DNA of 64,000 nt from Pseudoalteromonas phenolica (GTDB lineage Bacteria; Pseudomonadota; Gammaproteobacteria; Enterobacterales; Alteromonadaceae). The notes under the pieces are model-generated. The model was not told the origin of the DNA. It did no database searches and saw only the letters and a program-made list of their open reading frames with translations. Shown here in pieces: positions 26,154 through 34,441 of the stretch. The first letter of the stretch is position 1, and every line of letters begins with the position of its first letter. Position numbers and translations under genes: made by a program. The DNA lies in the NCBI RefSeq assembly GCF_005876835.1, contig NZ_PPSW01000008.1, forward strand, positions 1 to 64,000. Reading direction: 5' to 3'.

Positions 26154-27125
26154 ATGAACAATAATAAATGGCTTTTTGCCCCGCTACTGCTGAGCGCAAC
26201 CTCGGCTTTTGCACTACCACAGTGCCCGCAACCACATTTGATGGAGCAGCGCTTTGAAGCGCCCAGCTTTGAAACCGGCAAATATAAAAACTGGTCAAAT
26301 CGTTTTATTACTTGGTTACCAAGCTTTCATATGATCCACGATGAAATTGTTGCTGTGGGCAAGCCTGCTACAGTAACAGCTAAGTTTGATTACGGCAGTG
26401 TGGCGCATAAAGACTTAGAGTTTGAAACAGTGAAGTTTTATATTCGTGGTCAGAATGATGCACAGTGGCAATATGTATCGACAGCGACCACAAACAGCGA
26501 TGGCAAAGCGACTTTATCTTTACCAGGCATGTCTGCAGGCCAATACCGTATTTACGCGGGCGTTCCAGCTGATGGCACAGGCACAGAAGGTTTCTTAATG
26601 GTCGTAGAGCCAAATACAGAAGCGGTATTATTCGATATTGACGGCACATTAACAGAGTCTGACGCCGAGCAAATTGGTGATTACACAGGGATAGATTTTG
26701 CCGACGCAAAGGACGAGGCTTACACCTTAGCACGTAGCTATTTGGATTTAGGTTATCAGCCTATTTATCTGACAGCGCGAGTTTATTGGTATGCCAAAGG
26801 TACGCGCAAATGGTTATCTTGGATGGGTTTGCCTCAAGGTTATCTGCGCACATCGCTGAGCAATGAAACCAGCTTGTTCCGTACAGCAGAGTACAAAACA
26901 GAGCAGATTAATCAGTTGGAAGCGAACGGCATTAAAATTGTGCGTGCTTATGGCAATGCAAAAACGGATGCCGAAGCATTTATCAAATCTGGGTTGAGTG
27001 CCTCTCAAAGCTTTACCATAGGTAAAGATGCGGGTCATTACGGCACAACGCCGATTTTAAATAACAGTTACGCCGATCATATTGCGACTCACGTCAGTAA
27101 CTTCCCGAACGCGAATTGCCAGTAA
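26154..27125 (+). CDS. Secreted LNS2/HAD-superfamily phosphatase-like protein
   Basis: The 323-residue protein has a signal peptide (1-20, ending SAFA), an Ig-like middle region (about 65-150) and a C-terminal LNS2 (lipin/Ned1/Smp2) HAD-like domain. The HAD catalytic motif DIDGTLTESD (161-170; Asp161, Asp163) is intact, followed by YLTARVYWYAKGTRKWL. LNS2 domains occur in lipin-type phosphatidate phosphatases, so an extracytoplasmic lipid-phosphate phosphatase is plausible but unproven. A TTAAGGAAAG ribosome site precedes the ATG. Its leader resembles that of the phospholipase-like gene downstream, suggesting joint control under phosphate limitation. Confidence 0.8.
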   Translation: MNNNKWLFAPLLLSATSAFALPQCPQPHLMEQRFEAPSFETGKYKNWSNRFITWLPSFHMIHDEIVAVGKPATVTAKFDYGSVAHKDLEFETVKFYIRGQNDAQWQYVSTATTNSDGKATLSLPGMSAGQYRIYAGVPADGTGTEGFLMVVEPNTEAVLFDIDGTLTESDAEQIGDYTGIDFADAKDEAYTLARSYLDLGYQPIYLTARVYWYAKGTRKWLSWMGLPQGYLRTSLSNETSLFRTAEYKTEQINQLEANGIKIVRAYGNAKTDAEAFIKSGLSASQSFTIGKDAGHYGTTPILNNSYADHIATHVSNFPNANCQ

Positions 27126-27207
27126 CCAAGTTACTTTTTCCTAGCCCTGAGCTCCCCAATCGCTTAGGGCTGTTATCAAAAACTCCACTTATTCCCTTTA
27201 AACTTTT

Positions 27208-27225
27208 ATTAACATGGTTGTAACT
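27208..27225 (+). promoter_or_regulatory. Pho-box-like direct repeat upstream of the phospholipase-like gene
   Basis: TTAAC (27209-27213) and GTAAC (27220-27224) are 11 bp apart, as in the LNS2 upstream region, and share the wording TTAACATnnTTGTAAC with it. A TACTAT at 27241-27246 is a possible -10 element, a little far away. Confidence 0.45.
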
Positions 27226-27284
27226 TTAAAGTTTTAGCTCTACTATGCGCGTGATTTTTTATTGGCTTAAGGAAATGAGCTGTA

Positions 27285-27446
27285 ATACCAATCCTCAAGA
27301 ATACTCAATCATTTTTAGGGACTAAAACTGACGCTAACTTCGTTGAAAATTTCTTATTTAGAACAACTAAATAGCAAAATTTTCGCCTCGTTACCGACAA
27401 GTTTTTCTTGCCTCAAAATAGAACGCTTAATTAAGAGGGTTGGTAT
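27285..27446. mobile_element. MITE-like non-autonomous element
   Basis: The ends are 12-bp inverted repeats with one mismatch (ATACCAATCCTC at 27285-27296; complement of ATACCAACCCTC at 27435-27446). The interior is AT-rich, non-coding and resembles a palindromic interspersed repeat I associate with Pseudoalteromonas and relatives. It lies in the leader of the phospholipase-like gene, between promoter and start codon. Confidence 0.65.
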
Positions 27447-27481
27447 AAAAAGCTTATTAAGCCTGTTTTATAAGGAAAATT

Positions 27482-29167
27482 ATGAATATCAAAAAACTGA
27501 GTATTGGTCTTGCACTGCTAGGTGCGACGTCAGCAAGTGCATTTACGCAATTAGGTGGCGGTGGCATCATGCCAATGGGTCACGAATGGCTCACACGTAC
27601 CGCGGCACTGGAGTTACTAGACCAAGAGCACATCATTCAAACTGATCCTAACGATCCTCGATATCACTGGCAGCAAGGGTTGGCGAAGCGCACTGACTTA
27701 ACTGCGGCGTATGATGAAGTACAGCGCATACAAGCCAAAAGTAATAACAATTCGAGTTACCAGCCTAAGTATGACGATATCTATGCAGCCATTGTGGGCG
27801 AGCGTTGGGTGGACATTGCTGGGTTTAATGTGGCGAATGCCAGTACGGATCCGACTGGACCAAACTGCTTTAGTGCGATTTCGCAAGAGCCTGCCGATCT
27901 TCAACAAGATCACTTTATGCGCCGTTATGATGACATAGGTGGTCAAGGTGGTGTAGATGCCGCTTACCGCGGTCAAAAGCGCTTTATTGAACACTTTGTT
28001 AATGCCGCAATGGCTGAGCAAAAACGTATTCAAGTATGGGATGGCGGAGGCTATTCAGCTAAAACCGAAGTGGATCATAACTATTTCTTGTTTGGTCGAG
28101 CTGTACATTTATTCCAAGACTCATTTAGCCCTGAGCATACAGTACGTTTACCAGCGGATAACTACGAAAAAGTATGGCAAGTAAAAGCCTATTTATGCTC
28201 AGAAGGTGCTGAGCAGCACACACATGACACCAAAGATGTACTCGACTTCAGCAGTGGCGACGTGATCTGGCAAGAAAATACCCGCCTTGACTCTGGTTGG
28301 GATTCTTATTCTGCAAGTAATATGAAGCCCGTTGCGCTGGTGGCATTAGAGGCAAGTAAAGACTTATGGGCGGCATTTATTCGTACAATGGCTGTAGACA
28401 AAAGTGCACGTGAAGCCTATGCAAGGCAAGAAGCGCAAACCTTGGTAGACAATTGGTTGTCGTTTGATGAACAAGCTATGCTTGCATGGTATGACAATCA
28501 ACAGCATAGAGACCATACCTATGTACTCGCTCCGGGTGAAACTGGAACAGGCAAAACACTTGAGGCCTGTATGGGTGAATTAAATGTAGGCACAACCAAT
28601 CAAACTGAGCGTGTTGCGCAATTAGATGCTGAACGTCGTCAGTGCTTATATAACATTGAAGCAGAACCCGGATACGCAGATCTGTACGATGATTATATGG
28701 GAATGCCATATAACTGGCGCTGGAAGTCACTTACTTGGCAAACACCACCAAACGACTGGCAACCTACTAAGCAGCAAGCTGACAGTGGCGAAGCGGTTGT
28801 GATCAAGTCTGCTGTAGATGGTAAGGCGCTGTCGGTATCTGCTTTAAATAATAATGAGCGCTTAACCACAGCACTGAATAACCCTGTAGAGTGGTTAAAA
28901 GTACCAGCAAGTGAGGGGCGTTACTATTTACGAAGTCGCCAAGCACCTGCATTGTTTTTTAGTTATAGTGGGTCTTCATCAGGGTATGGCAAATTATGGA
29001 ACTCGCCAAAACAAGCGGAGTACGAGTTTGTTTATCAAGGGGGCGTATGGAATATTAAAAATACCTATTGGCAGCAGTATTTTTGGTATAACCAAGATAA
29101 GCATCGTCCACAATTAACTTCGACAGGCAGTGCAGATAAACAGCACTCAAAGTGGATTTTAGAATAA
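27482..29167 (+). CDS. Secreted phospholipase C/P1-nuclease-fold protein
   Basis: The 561-residue protein has a signal peptide (about 1-20, ending SASA). His/Asp-rich segments, MGHEWLTRTAALELL (about 32-46) and GRAVHLFQDSFSPEHT (about 200-215), resemble zinc ligands of the phospholipase C/P1 nuclease fold. The last 130 residues look like a beta-rich binding module, perhaps a beta-trefoil. It may release phosphate-containing headgroups from lipids outside the cell. The gene follows the LNS2 gene and shares its Pho-box-like leader. Substrate and exact class are uncertain. Confidence 0.6.
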   Translation: MNIKKLSIGLALLGATSASAFTQLGGGGIMPMGHEWLTRTAALELLDQEHIIQTDPNDPRYHWQQGLAKRTDLTAAYDEVQRIQAKSNNNSSYQPKYDDIYAAIVGERWVDIAGFNVANASTDPTGPNCFSAISQEPADLQQDHFMRRYDDIGGQGGVDAAYRGQKRFIEHFVNAAMAEQKRIQVWDGGGYSAKTEVDHNYFLFGRAVHLFQDSFSPEHTVRLPADNYEKVWQVKAYLCSEGAEQHTHDTKDVLDFSSGDVIWQENTRLDSGWDSYSASNMKPVALVALEASKDLWAAFIRTMAVDKSAREAYARQEAQTLVDNWLSFDEQAMLAWYDNQQHRDHTYVLAPGETGTGKTLEACMGELNVGTTNQTERVAQLDAERRQCLYNIEAEPGYADLYDDYMGMPYNWRWKSLTWQTPPNDWQPTKQQADSGEAVVIKSAVDGKALSVSALNNNERLTTALNNPVEWLKVPASEGRYYLRSRQAPALFFSYSGSSSGYGKLWNSPKQAEYEFVYQGGVWNIKNTYWQQYFWYNQDKHRPQLTSTGSADKQHSKWILE

Positions 29168-29187
29168 CTTTACTCTCTTCTTTTTTT

Positions 29188-29222
29188 AAAGATAAAAGAT
29201 AAAAGATAAAAGATAAAAGATA
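29188..29222. repeat. Heptanucleotide tandem repeat
   Basis: AAAGATA occurs five times in a row without interruption. It lies 21 bp after the phospholipase-like stop codon, between convergent genes, where copy changes would not alter a protein. Confidence 0.9.
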
Positions 29223-29237
29223 CCTAGTAGGTTTCAA

Positions 29238-29263
29238 AAGGCACGAAGTTAACAGCGTGCCTT
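29238..29263. terminator. Hairpin between convergent genes
   Basis: AAGGCACG / CGTGCCTT form an 8-bp perfect stem with a 10-base loop. T-runs on both sides are short, so this is a weak bidirectional terminator candidate for the phospholipase-like and receptor-like genes. Confidence 0.5.
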
Positions 29264-29283
29264 CTTTGAGACGAAAGGGACCG

Positions 29284-31407
29284 TTAGAACTGACCGCTTA
29301 GTAGTAATGTAAAACGTGGTGATCGTTCAAAACGACGATCTTCGTACTGTGAAATGCCATTTTCAGTAAATAAGCCGGTGTGTCGAGTTCTGAGGTTTCT
29401 GGTTTTACGGCTTAGCAAACGGTCACCTTTAAGCGTTAACTTCAAGTCAGATGATAACTTATAATCTAACTCCATTCTGACTTTGAGTTTATCATCCAGT
29501 GTGCTGGTGTAGTCGTATCGTGTAAATGGTGAAGCGCTTTTATCAAAGAGTGTCATGCTCCAATCTACTTTGTTAAATAGATTGGTTTGGTTGATTTTAA
29601 CTTGCCATTCGTTATCGCTAAGTCTCGCTATTTTGTTGTCTTGACCTGTAAATGGGTCACGCATATTACTGTCTCGCCAAGTGTAGCTGGCACTGACCAT
29701 AGTATTTTTTAGGCCAATAGGGTCGAGGCCAAAATCAGTTTCAAGTTTCACACCATATTCTTTCGCGTTATCAACATTACCTTCACCTGAATAGCTCACT
29801 AGTGGGATCTCAACAATGAGATCGGTGATCTTATGGTAATACGGCGTCAGAGTCAGACTACCTGAGGTTGCTTGCCATTGTCGCTCAAAACTTACAGAGA
29901 GCTCGTCTCTGACTTCTGGGCGTAAGTTAGGGTTGGTTTCTTCTAATCGCTGTTCTTCTCGGTTAAAGCGAGGCACAAAATCATTTAATCTTAATTGGCT
30001 CACCGTTCGCTCTAAATTGGTACGTAATTGAATGGCGTCACTTAAATCATGGCGCAAGTTAATACGTGGTTTTAAGTAATTAAATGAACGGGTTGAGCCA
30101 CTATTTGCTTGCTCAAAGGTATCGGTTTGCAAGCTAAAATCAGTAGCGACATCCAGTTTTGAATACTCGTAAACCAAAGAGGCCTGTAAGTTCGTTGCTT
30201 GTGATATTGAATAGTTATAGTGACTAAAGCCTTCATAGCGGGTTTCTTTGATGTCATTAAGTTCAGTCGAATGATAAACATCATCTTGGTTGTCAATAAA
30301 TTGAAGGTTCTCATCGAGTTTATTAATAGCTAACTCAACGCCAGAATCGAAGCTATGCTGCTGGTTGAGTGTGTATTTCCAACTGCCTCTAACGACGCTT
30401 TCTGATTCTCTGTAAAGTCGAGGGAGTTGATATCCCGCCGTAGTGCTGTCATCGTCATTGATAATGGTTTGCCAAAGTTGATCGTTGGCTTTACTGCGGT
30501 TTTCGATAAATAGTAGCTTTAAGCTGTTTTTGTCGTTAATTTTATGACTGATATCTCCGCCAATTTCCCATTCTCTTAGGCCCCAATCAAATGTCAGGTT
30601 ATCCGCCGTTGTGGTGTTATCTGCAAGTTGAATGTAGGTCGAGCCAAAGTCGCTATCCAGATAGATTTTTTTATACATGCTGTTCAGCGTCATAGAGGTG
30701 TTGTTGGAGTGCTTGTAACTTAGCTTATTGCTGAATATGTCTTCGCGGAACCAATTTTTACGCACGCGCTTGTAGTGTTTTGTCGGCTCATTGTCAGCAG
30801 AGCTAAACAGCTCATTGATTTTTATTTTTGTAGGGTAGAGCTTTCTTTCAAAACCAAAGCGATAGGTTAAATCGCCTTCACCCCCACTTAGTACTAAAGA
30901 GCCTAATGTTTTACCTTGCATAGAGTCTGTTTTCGTAACCCCTATATTCCATAGTACCGCGGTGCTGATGTCATCTTTAAGCATGACATTGATGATTAAA
31001 CCATTACTTTGCACATCAAGACCCGATACCGACCCTCTGATCAGCTCAATATAGTCAACATCTTTAGCCTGAATATTGTCTAATTCACTTTTAATGCTGT
31101 TACCTTTACCCGATACGCGTTGTCGATTAATTAAGATTTGCTCGCCTGACGAGCCAAAGCCTCGGGTTTCATTGTTATTATTCATGGCCAACAGCAGGTT
31201 ATTGGCTCCTGGAATTTTTTCTAAGATATCGCGCAGGTTTTGTGGTGAAAATGGCGTGAAGAAACTCTCGTCGTAAGTATCAATGTTAGCGGCTGTATTG
31301 TTGCTTACATCATCATTGGCACAGCTTGCTTGGCTGTTAAAAAACAAAGTCAATGCAGTTGCAACCGCACTTAATTTTAAAAGACGAGATGTGAAAAGGC
31401 GTTTCAT
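29284..31407 (-). CDS. TonB-dependent receptor-like outer-membrane protein
   Basis: I place the start at 31407 (707 residues), where GAGGG lies 7 bases upstream; an upstream in-frame ATG at 31437 would add 10 residues before the signal peptide. After the signal peptide (about 1-28) comes a plug domain (LRDILEKIPGANN to LIINVMLKDD, about 55-150) and then a long beta-barrel rich in alternating aromatic and polar strands, ending in Phe (LLLSGQF). Such proteins import siderophores, vitamins or sugars using TonB energy. No TonB box was identified and the substrate is unknown. It diverges from a two-component system that may regulate it. Confidence 0.85.
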   Translation of the reverse strand: MKRLFTSRLLKLSAVATALTLFFNSQASCANDDVSNNTAANIDTYDESFFTPFSPQNLRDILEKIPGANNLLLAMNNNNETRGFGSSGEQILINRQRVSGKGNSIKSELDNIQAKDVDYIELIRGSVSGLDVQSNGLIINVMLKDDISTAVLWNIGVTKTDSMQGKTLGSLVLSGGEGDLTYRFGFERKLYPTKIKINELFSSADNEPTKHYKRVRKNWFREDIFSNKLSYKHSNNTSMTLNSMYKKIYLDSDFGSTYIQLADNTTTADNLTFDWGLREWEIGGDISHKINDKNSLKLLFIENRSKANDQLWQTIINDDDSTTAGYQLPRLYRESESVVRGSWKYTLNQQHSFDSGVELAINKLDENLQFIDNQDDVYHSTELNDIKETRYEGFSHYNYSISQATNLQASLVYEYSKLDVATDFSLQTDTFEQANSGSTRSFNYLKPRINLRHDLSDAIQLRTNLERTVSQLRLNDFVPRFNREEQRLEETNPNLRPEVRDELSVSFERQWQATSGSLTLTPYYHKITDLIVEIPLVSYSGEGNVDNAKEYGVKLETDFGLDPIGLKNTMVSASYTWRDSNMRDPFTGQDNKIARLSDNEWQVKINQTNLFNKVDWSMTLFDKSASPFTRYDYTSTLDDKLKVRMELDYKLSSDLKLTLKGDRLLSRKTRNLRTRHTGLFTENGISQYEDRRFERSPRFTLLLSGQF

Positions 31408-31569
31408 GATATTTCCCTCAATGGCGTTTGAGCTCATATTAAGAAAGCGGGAAAAGGTAAAATAGGCACAAAAAGTAAAACTCTGAGTAGGATTTTTTTA
31501 CAAAAGTTTACTTAAGAAAATGTAAGGTCTGGGGTAGGGTAACGCGTGTGTAAAAAGGAGTATCAAACT

Positions 31570-32271
31570 ATGAGCATCAAACCTAAATTGTTAATCGTGG
31601 AAGACGAAGCCAGTATTTTACGCGGCTTGACTGACTTATTTATTTTCCATGGTTTTGAGGTCGACAGTGAAATGGATGGCAAGCAAGGGTTAGAAGCTGC
31701 GTTGCAAGGCCATTATCACTGTGTGATTTTAGATGTGATGCTGCCGAGTATGAATGGTTTTGAGATCTGTAATGCGCTACGCCAACACTCGCAAAGCCAA
31801 GCGATTTTGATGCTGACTGCTAAAAACAGTGAAGAAGATATCATCAATGGTCTGACTTTGGGGGCTGATGATTATTTGGCTAAACCATTTTCGACGTCTG
31901 AGCTGGTATTAAGGGTTAAAGCCTTGGTACGTCGTTCAGGGTGGAGCCCCGAAGACAGTAAACTAACCATTTGCGATCAAGTGGAGATCTGCACCCAGAG
32001 TTTAACAGGCCAGTCATTTAATCAAACGGTGCGCTATACCCGCCGGGAAGTGGAGATCTTAAACTATCTGAGCCAGCAAAAAGCACCAGTTTCTCGCTGT
32101 GAGCTGTTAAGAGAAGTGTGGGGGTATAAGTCAACCGACCACATAGATACCCGAACGGTTGATATTCATATTGCCAAGTTACGCAAGAAAATTGAACCTG
32201 ATCCTAAAGCGCCAAAATACCTAGTGACCCTGCGTGGCGAAGGGTATCAATTATTCGGGCAGGCTTCTTGA
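31570..32271 (+). CDS. OmpR/PhoB-family response regulator
   Basis: The 233-residue protein is best started at the ATG at 31570, preceded by AAGGAG; a GTG 24 bp upstream sits before that site. It has a receiver domain with acidic pocket VEDE, phospho-acceptor Asp55 (VILDVMLP) and Lys (LAKPFS), then a winged-helix DNA-binding domain (about 130-230, with YTRREVEILNYL and RTVDIHIAKLRKKIEPD). It is phosphorylated by the kinase encoded in the next gene, with which it shares TGATG. The target may be the divergent receptor-like gene. Confidence 0.92.
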   Translation: MSIKPKLLIVEDEASILRGLTDLFIFHGFEVDSEMDGKQGLEAALQGHYHCVILDVMLPSMNGFEICNALRQHSQSQAILMLTAKNSEEDIINGLTLGADDYLAKPFSTSELVLRVKALVRRSGWSPEDSKLTICDQVEICTQSLTGQSFNQTVRYTRREVEILNYLSQQKAPVSRCELLREVWGYKSTDHIDTRTVDIHIAKLRKKIEPDPKAPKYLVTLRGEGYQLFGQAS

Positions 32272-34016
32272 TGAAAGCATTCTTAAAACCTTCACCTTTG
32301 CTCAATTATCAACAGCGTTTAAAAAGGCTAAGAATTTTCACGCTGAGCTTTTTCTTGCTGCTGTTTATTCCTGTGTCTTTAGTGTGTGTGTTTGTGTTTC
32401 AGCAGTTCGAGCAAGAGCAAATTGCTAAATATCAGAAACATGCGACCAAGCTCAGCGACATCATTAATAAACGTCTATTTAAACAGGCGATTATCACTAA
32501 CTCGGTTTCTCCCACAGAGTTCGATTACTACCAATATGCTTACAATCCAGAAACCAAAAAGGTCACACGACAAGTATCTCCGCTTGCTGATCCAGAAAGT
32601 TTTCAGCGTTATGAAGGTTTAGTGGGGTTCTTTCAGATAGATGCACAAGGGCGTTTTAATAGCCCTATGTGGCCAGATGTGATTGAAGCGGATGATGTTT
32701 TCTCGGAAAAAGAAGCGCAGAAAGACAGCCTCAAAATGGCGCGCGGTTTATATGATGTGGTGATGCGTTCAGGGCAGATAAAAACTTTGATTAATAATGG
32801 CTTTATCGTACAACCCGAAAAATATGAAGTGATTGAAGATGTCGCAGATTACTTTATTTTTTATCGCGTGGTGACAGTCAGCGATGAAGTAAAAATGCAG
32901 GGCTATGTTTTAGATAAGCAGCGCTATTTACTCGGGCTTATCATGGAAGTCATGACCAATAAGCGTCCCAATGCATTTCTCGGATTGACTATTAGTGACA
33001 AGAAAGGTCATGCCGAGGATGCGTTTATTGTTTCTAAGATGCTAAAAAATGGGGATATGGACGTACAGCTACAAGCGTCGTTACCGGCAAAGTTGATGCA
33101 AGTTCACCTGAAAGAAAGCAAATTGCACTGGCCGTTTCCATCTTATTGTATTTCATTTTCAACGAAAGCATTTGGTACCAGTAGCCTTGCTTTGTATGGC
33201 TTAGGGTTAATGGGGGTCTTATTGCTAACTATTGCACTTGGTTGCTATGGTTTTTATGCTTTGGGCAAACGTCAGTTAAAGTTAGCCGAGCAACGTTTGA
33301 ATTTTGTCTCGTCGGTGAGTCATGAATTAAAAACCCCACTCACATCCATTCGCATGTATTCAGAAATGCTAAAGTCTGGGCAAATTCTATCTGAGCAACA
33401 TCGCAGCGATTACTATGAGTTCATATTTAGCGAGAGTGAGCGGTTGTCTCGCCTCATTGATAATATTTTGCAGCTCTCAAAGCTTAGTCAGCCTGCACAT
33501 AATGTTGAGCCGAACTGGGTAAAATTGAGCATATTGAATGACGTTATCCAATCAAAAGTCTCGTCGTTATTGGTGAAAAACGACTTTGCTCTCAATATTA
33601 ACCAGCCTTTTGAGCATCCAGACAGTGCATTGCTATGGGTTGACATGGATGCCTTTGCACAGGTGGTGATCAACATCACCGATAACGCAGTGAAGTTTTT
33701 TGATCAAGCCAAGATCAATGATGTTGAGAGACAAAAAATCGATTTCAATTTTCATTATTCTAAGCAGCAACCAGAGTCTATTCAGTTGCAAATACGTGAT
33801 TATGGTTTTGGTATTAGTGAAGAGCAGCAAGAAAAGCTGTTTGAGTTGTTTTATCGTGGCGGCAATGAATTAACACGGGCTACCCAAGGCACGGGAATTG
33901 GTTTGGCTTTGGTTAAAGAACTGATCAATGCCCAGCAAGGTGAAGTGAGTGTAGAGCGTATGTCGCCGGGCCTGGCGTTGAATATTCGATTTAAGTTTAA
34001 AATAGCTGACAGCTAG
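32271..34016 (+). CDS. Membrane sensor histidine kinase
   Basis: The 581-residue kinase starts at the ATG at 32271, overlapping the response-regulator stop. It has one membrane segment near residues 22-44, a large periplasmic sensor region (about 45-310) of unknown type, a second membrane segment (about 312-333), the phospho-acceptor His351 in SVSHELKTPLTSIRM, and an ATPase domain with DNAVKFF, DYGFGISEEQQEKLFELFYRG and GTGIGLALVKELI. It should respond to an external cue and control the partner regulator. The sensor region was not recognised as a named domain. Confidence 0.9.
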   Translation: MKAFLKPSPLLNYQQRLKRLRIFTLSFFLLLFIPVSLVCVFVFQQFEQEQIAKYQKHATKLSDIINKRLFKQAIITNSVSPTEFDYYQYAYNPETKKVTRQVSPLADPESFQRYEGLVGFFQIDAQGRFNSPMWPDVIEADDVFSEKEAQKDSLKMARGLYDVVMRSGQIKTLINNGFIVQPEKYEVIEDVADYFIFYRVVTVSDEVKMQGYVLDKQRYLLGLIMEVMTNKRPNAFLGLTISDKKGHAEDAFIVSKMLKNGDMDVQLQASLPAKLMQVHLKESKLHWPFPSYCISFSTKAFGTSSLALYGLGLMGVLLLTIALGCYGFYALGKRQLKLAEQRLNFVSSVSHELKTPLTSIRMYSEMLKSGQILSEQHRSDYYEFIFSESERLSRLIDNILQLSKLSQPAHNVEPNWVKLSILNDVIQSKVSSLLVKNDFALNINQPFEHPDSALLWVDMDAFAQVVINITDNAVKFFDQAKINDVERQKIDFNFHYSKQQPESIQLQIRDYGFGISEEQQEKLFELFYRGGNELTRATQGTGIGLALVKELINAQQGEVSVERMSPGLALNIRFKFKIADS

Positions 34017-34437
34017 GCTTGCCTGATTGCTTTGGCACAATTCGCTGGTAAATTTGTATATTTCGTTATAACGACTAATTAGGTTATGAACTTTATTGCA
34101 GCAGAGTAAACTAAAACACGCCCTCTTATGAGGGCTTTTTGCTCTGTGTATGAAGCCTAAGAAAAAGAATAAATTGATCAACTTAAAACATATTTACGTA
34201 AGTTGCTGTTTTAGAGTTAGTACAGGTCGCCTTTTGGCATTAAGACATGAAATCCGTTTTTAAAACGGTCAAAATTTATTAGGTAAAAGGGATTGGAATA
34301 AATTATTATGATCCTAATAAAGGTATTTTTGTTTGCTCATCTTCTGGTGCTGGCGTAACCTTAAAAAATGCGACAGAATTTCTAATTAATTCTCAGAGTT
34401 TTAGAGCTAGAATTAAATTATCAGGTTTACACTATCT
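34017..34437. other. Intergenic stretch with terminator and interrupted small frame
   Basis: This 421-bp stretch holds the kinase terminator (34120-34140) and an interrupted 64-codon frame (34247-34441), both listed separately. Between them no other feature stands out. The region before the EAL-HDOD gene does not fold into a c-di-GMP riboswitch pattern that I can recognise. Confidence 0.5.
34120..34140 (+). terminator. Terminator after the two-component operon
   Basis: GCCCTC / GAGGGC with loop TTAT, followed by five T. It lies about 100 bp after the kinase stop codon. Confidence 0.85.
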
Positions 34438-34441
34438 ATGA
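34247..34441 (+). pseudogene. Small frame interrupted by an in-frame TAG
   Basis: From the ATG at 34247 the frame reads 11 codons (MKSVFKTVKIY), then TAG at 34280-34282, then 52 more codons (with INYYDPNKG, VCSSSGAGV and ATEFLINSQSF) to a TGA that overlaps the ATG of the EAL-HDOD gene. The second part has protein-like composition and the ATGA junction is typical of coupled genes. I do not recognise the family and no strong ribosome site precedes the ATG. It may be a decayed small gene, or the frame may be accidental. Confidence 0.4.

Larger units (their letters stand above)
27126..27481. promoter_or_regulatory. Leader region of the phospholipase-like gene
   Basis: This 356-bp gap holds a Pho-box-like repeat (27208-27225), then the sequence TTAAGGAAATGAGCTG, then a 162-bp MITE-like element (27285-27446), and finally the ribosome site TAAGGAAAATT before the ATG at 27482. 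A 100-codon frame from 27343 begins inside the element and overlaps the real gene in another frame. Confidence 0.6.

Noticed and set aside
27343..27645. 100-codon frame starting in the MITE-like element
   Set aside because: It overlaps the signal-peptide region of the real phospholipase-like gene in another frame and has no protein-family character.
34141..34437. A c-di-GMP riboswitch before the EAL-HDOD gene
   Set aside because: The conserved GEMM core was not found; the stretch is better explained by the interrupted small frame.
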